DNA of 64,000 nt from Methylobacterium terrae (GTDB lineage Bacteria; Pseudomonadota; Alphaproteobacteria; Rhizobiales; Beijerinckiaceae), in assembly GCF_003173755.1 (NCBI RefSeq), contig NZ_CP029553.1, positions 2,492,501 to 2,556,500 on the forward strand, read 5' to 3'. Position numbers and translations under genes: made by a program. The stretch's first letter is position 1. Every line of letters starts with the position of its first letter. Below the pieces are notes generated by a model. It saw only the letters and a list, made by a program, of their open reading frames with translations. It searched no databases and was not told where the DNA came from. Positions 63,412 through 64,000 of this stretch are shown here, piece by piece.

Positions 63412-64000
63412 ATGAGCGTGGGCACCGCCGCCAACTCCCGGTCCAACTCGTTCTTCTCCGCGTCGCTGTCCGACGTCGATCCGGAGCTCGCCGGCGCGGT
63501 GGCGCAGGAGCTCGGTCGCCAGCAGCACGAGATCGAGCTGATCGCCTCGGAGAACATCGTCTCCCGCGCCGTCCTCGAGGCGCAGGGCTCGGTGCTCACC
63601 AACAAGTACGCCGAGGGCTATCCCGGGCGCCGCTACTACGGCGGCTGCGAGTTCGTCGACATCGCCGAGACCCTCGCCATCGAGCGCGCCAAGCGCCTGT
63701 TCGAGTGCGGCTTCGCCAACGTCCAGCCGAATTCCGGCTCGCAGGCCAACCAGGCCGTCTTCATGGCCACCATGCAGCCCGGCGACACCTTCCTCGGCCT
63801 CGACCTCGCCGCCGGCGGCCACCTCACCCACGGCGCGCCCCCCAACGTCTCGGGCAAGTGGTTCAAGCCGGTCTCCTACACCGTGCGCCGCGACGACCAG
63901 CGCATCGACATGGTCGAGGTCGAGCGCCTCGCCCACGAGCACAAGCCCAAGGTCATCATCGCGGGCGGGTCGGGCTATCCGCGCCACTGGGACTTCGCGA
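63412..64000 (+). CDS. glyA: Serine hydroxymethyltransferase (C-terminus outside window)
   Basis: The first 196 residues of SHMT, the PLP enzyme that interconverts serine and glycine with tetrahydrofolate; in serine-cycle methylotrophs it fixes the C1 unit. Clear motifs: [20 protein letters not shown] (34-53), [20 protein letters not shown] (63-82), [15 protein letters not shown] (about 103-117) and [15 protein letters not shown]. The frame runs off the right edge before the PLP lysine. GAGG lies 7 bases upstream of the ATG at 63412. Confidence 0.96.
   Translation, partial: MSVGTAANSRSNSFFSASLSDVDPELAGAVAQELGRQQHEIELIASENIVSRAVLEAQGSVLTNKYAEGYPGRRYYGGCEFVDIAETLAIERAKRLFECGFANVQPNSGSQANQAVFMATMQPGDTFLGLDLAAGGHLTHGAPPNVSGKWFKPVSYTVRRDDQRIDMVEVERLAHEHKPKVIIAGGSGYPRHWDFA

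Overview
The window looks like chromosomal DNA of a high-GC alphaproteobacterium of the order Hyphomicrobiales (Rhizobiales), most likely a Methylobacterium or close relative. Reasons: strong GC bias with long antisense shadow frames; a direct-repeat GTTC-N7-GTTC LexA box near ssb; the alphaproteobacterial order tsaB-rimI ... miaB-phoH-ybeY-corC-lnt-XRE regulator; an Omp25/31-like porin; an HWE-type histidine kinase; and small GCG/CRP-type secreted proteins. The genus is inferred; no rRNA or tRNA gene was seen.

Layout. 1-3.8 kb: partial M20 amidohydrolase, beta-lactamase-fold hydrolase, COG3146 acyltransferase, small membrane protein. 3.9-17.5 kb: surface-polysaccharide region: outer-membrane export protein with coiled coil, ExoY-like priming transferase, GT2 transferase, a decayed GT4 gene, a frameshifted secreted protein, a LuxR-type regulator, then a tightly overlapping five-gene nucleotide-sugar operon (acetyltransferase, oxidoreductase, aminotransferase, epimerase, aminotransferase) and a WecG/TagA transferase. 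17.6-18.6 kb: rplS and a small secreted protein. 18.6-22.2 kb: four-gene operon homologous to the SiaABCD threonine-phosphorylation/diguanylate-cyclase switch of pseudomonads, in the order B-C-D-A. 22.7-34.1 kb: housekeeping (universal stress protein, NfuA-like, tsaB, rimI, plsC, miaB, phoH, ybeY, corC, lnt, XRE regulator, CynX-type transporter). 34.4-45 kb: gyrA, truncated arsC with an MFS transporter, DUF2934 protein, metal ABC binding protein behind a likely Zur operator, DUF3616 protein, moaD, pgsA, uvrC. 45-51.5 kb: GT61, cheZ, L,D-transpeptidase, DUF2076 protein, malate synthase G. 51.6-64 kb: orphan HigA-like antitoxin beside a ruined toxin gene, ssb, two O-acetylhomoserine sulfhydrylase paralogues flanking a histidine kinase/response regulator pair, a probable copper-handling pair (DUF2946 plus a YcnI-PCuAC fusion), a second L,D-transpeptidase, slyX, a porin and the start of glyA.

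How it fits together. The polysaccharide cluster can prime, decorate and export a polymer that may carry a diacetamido uronic acid-like sugar. The Sia-type module next to it could set c-di-GMP in response to an envelope signal, but that link is inference. Malate synthase and glyA fit central C1/C2 metabolism.

Sequence decay or sequence error is a theme. Single-base-type frameshifts hit miaB, a secreted protein and an XRE regulator. Older decay hits a GT4 gene, a HigB-like toxin and arsC. In-frame 15-bp tandem repeats occur in four unrelated genes, and three copies of a palindromic intergenic repeat were found.
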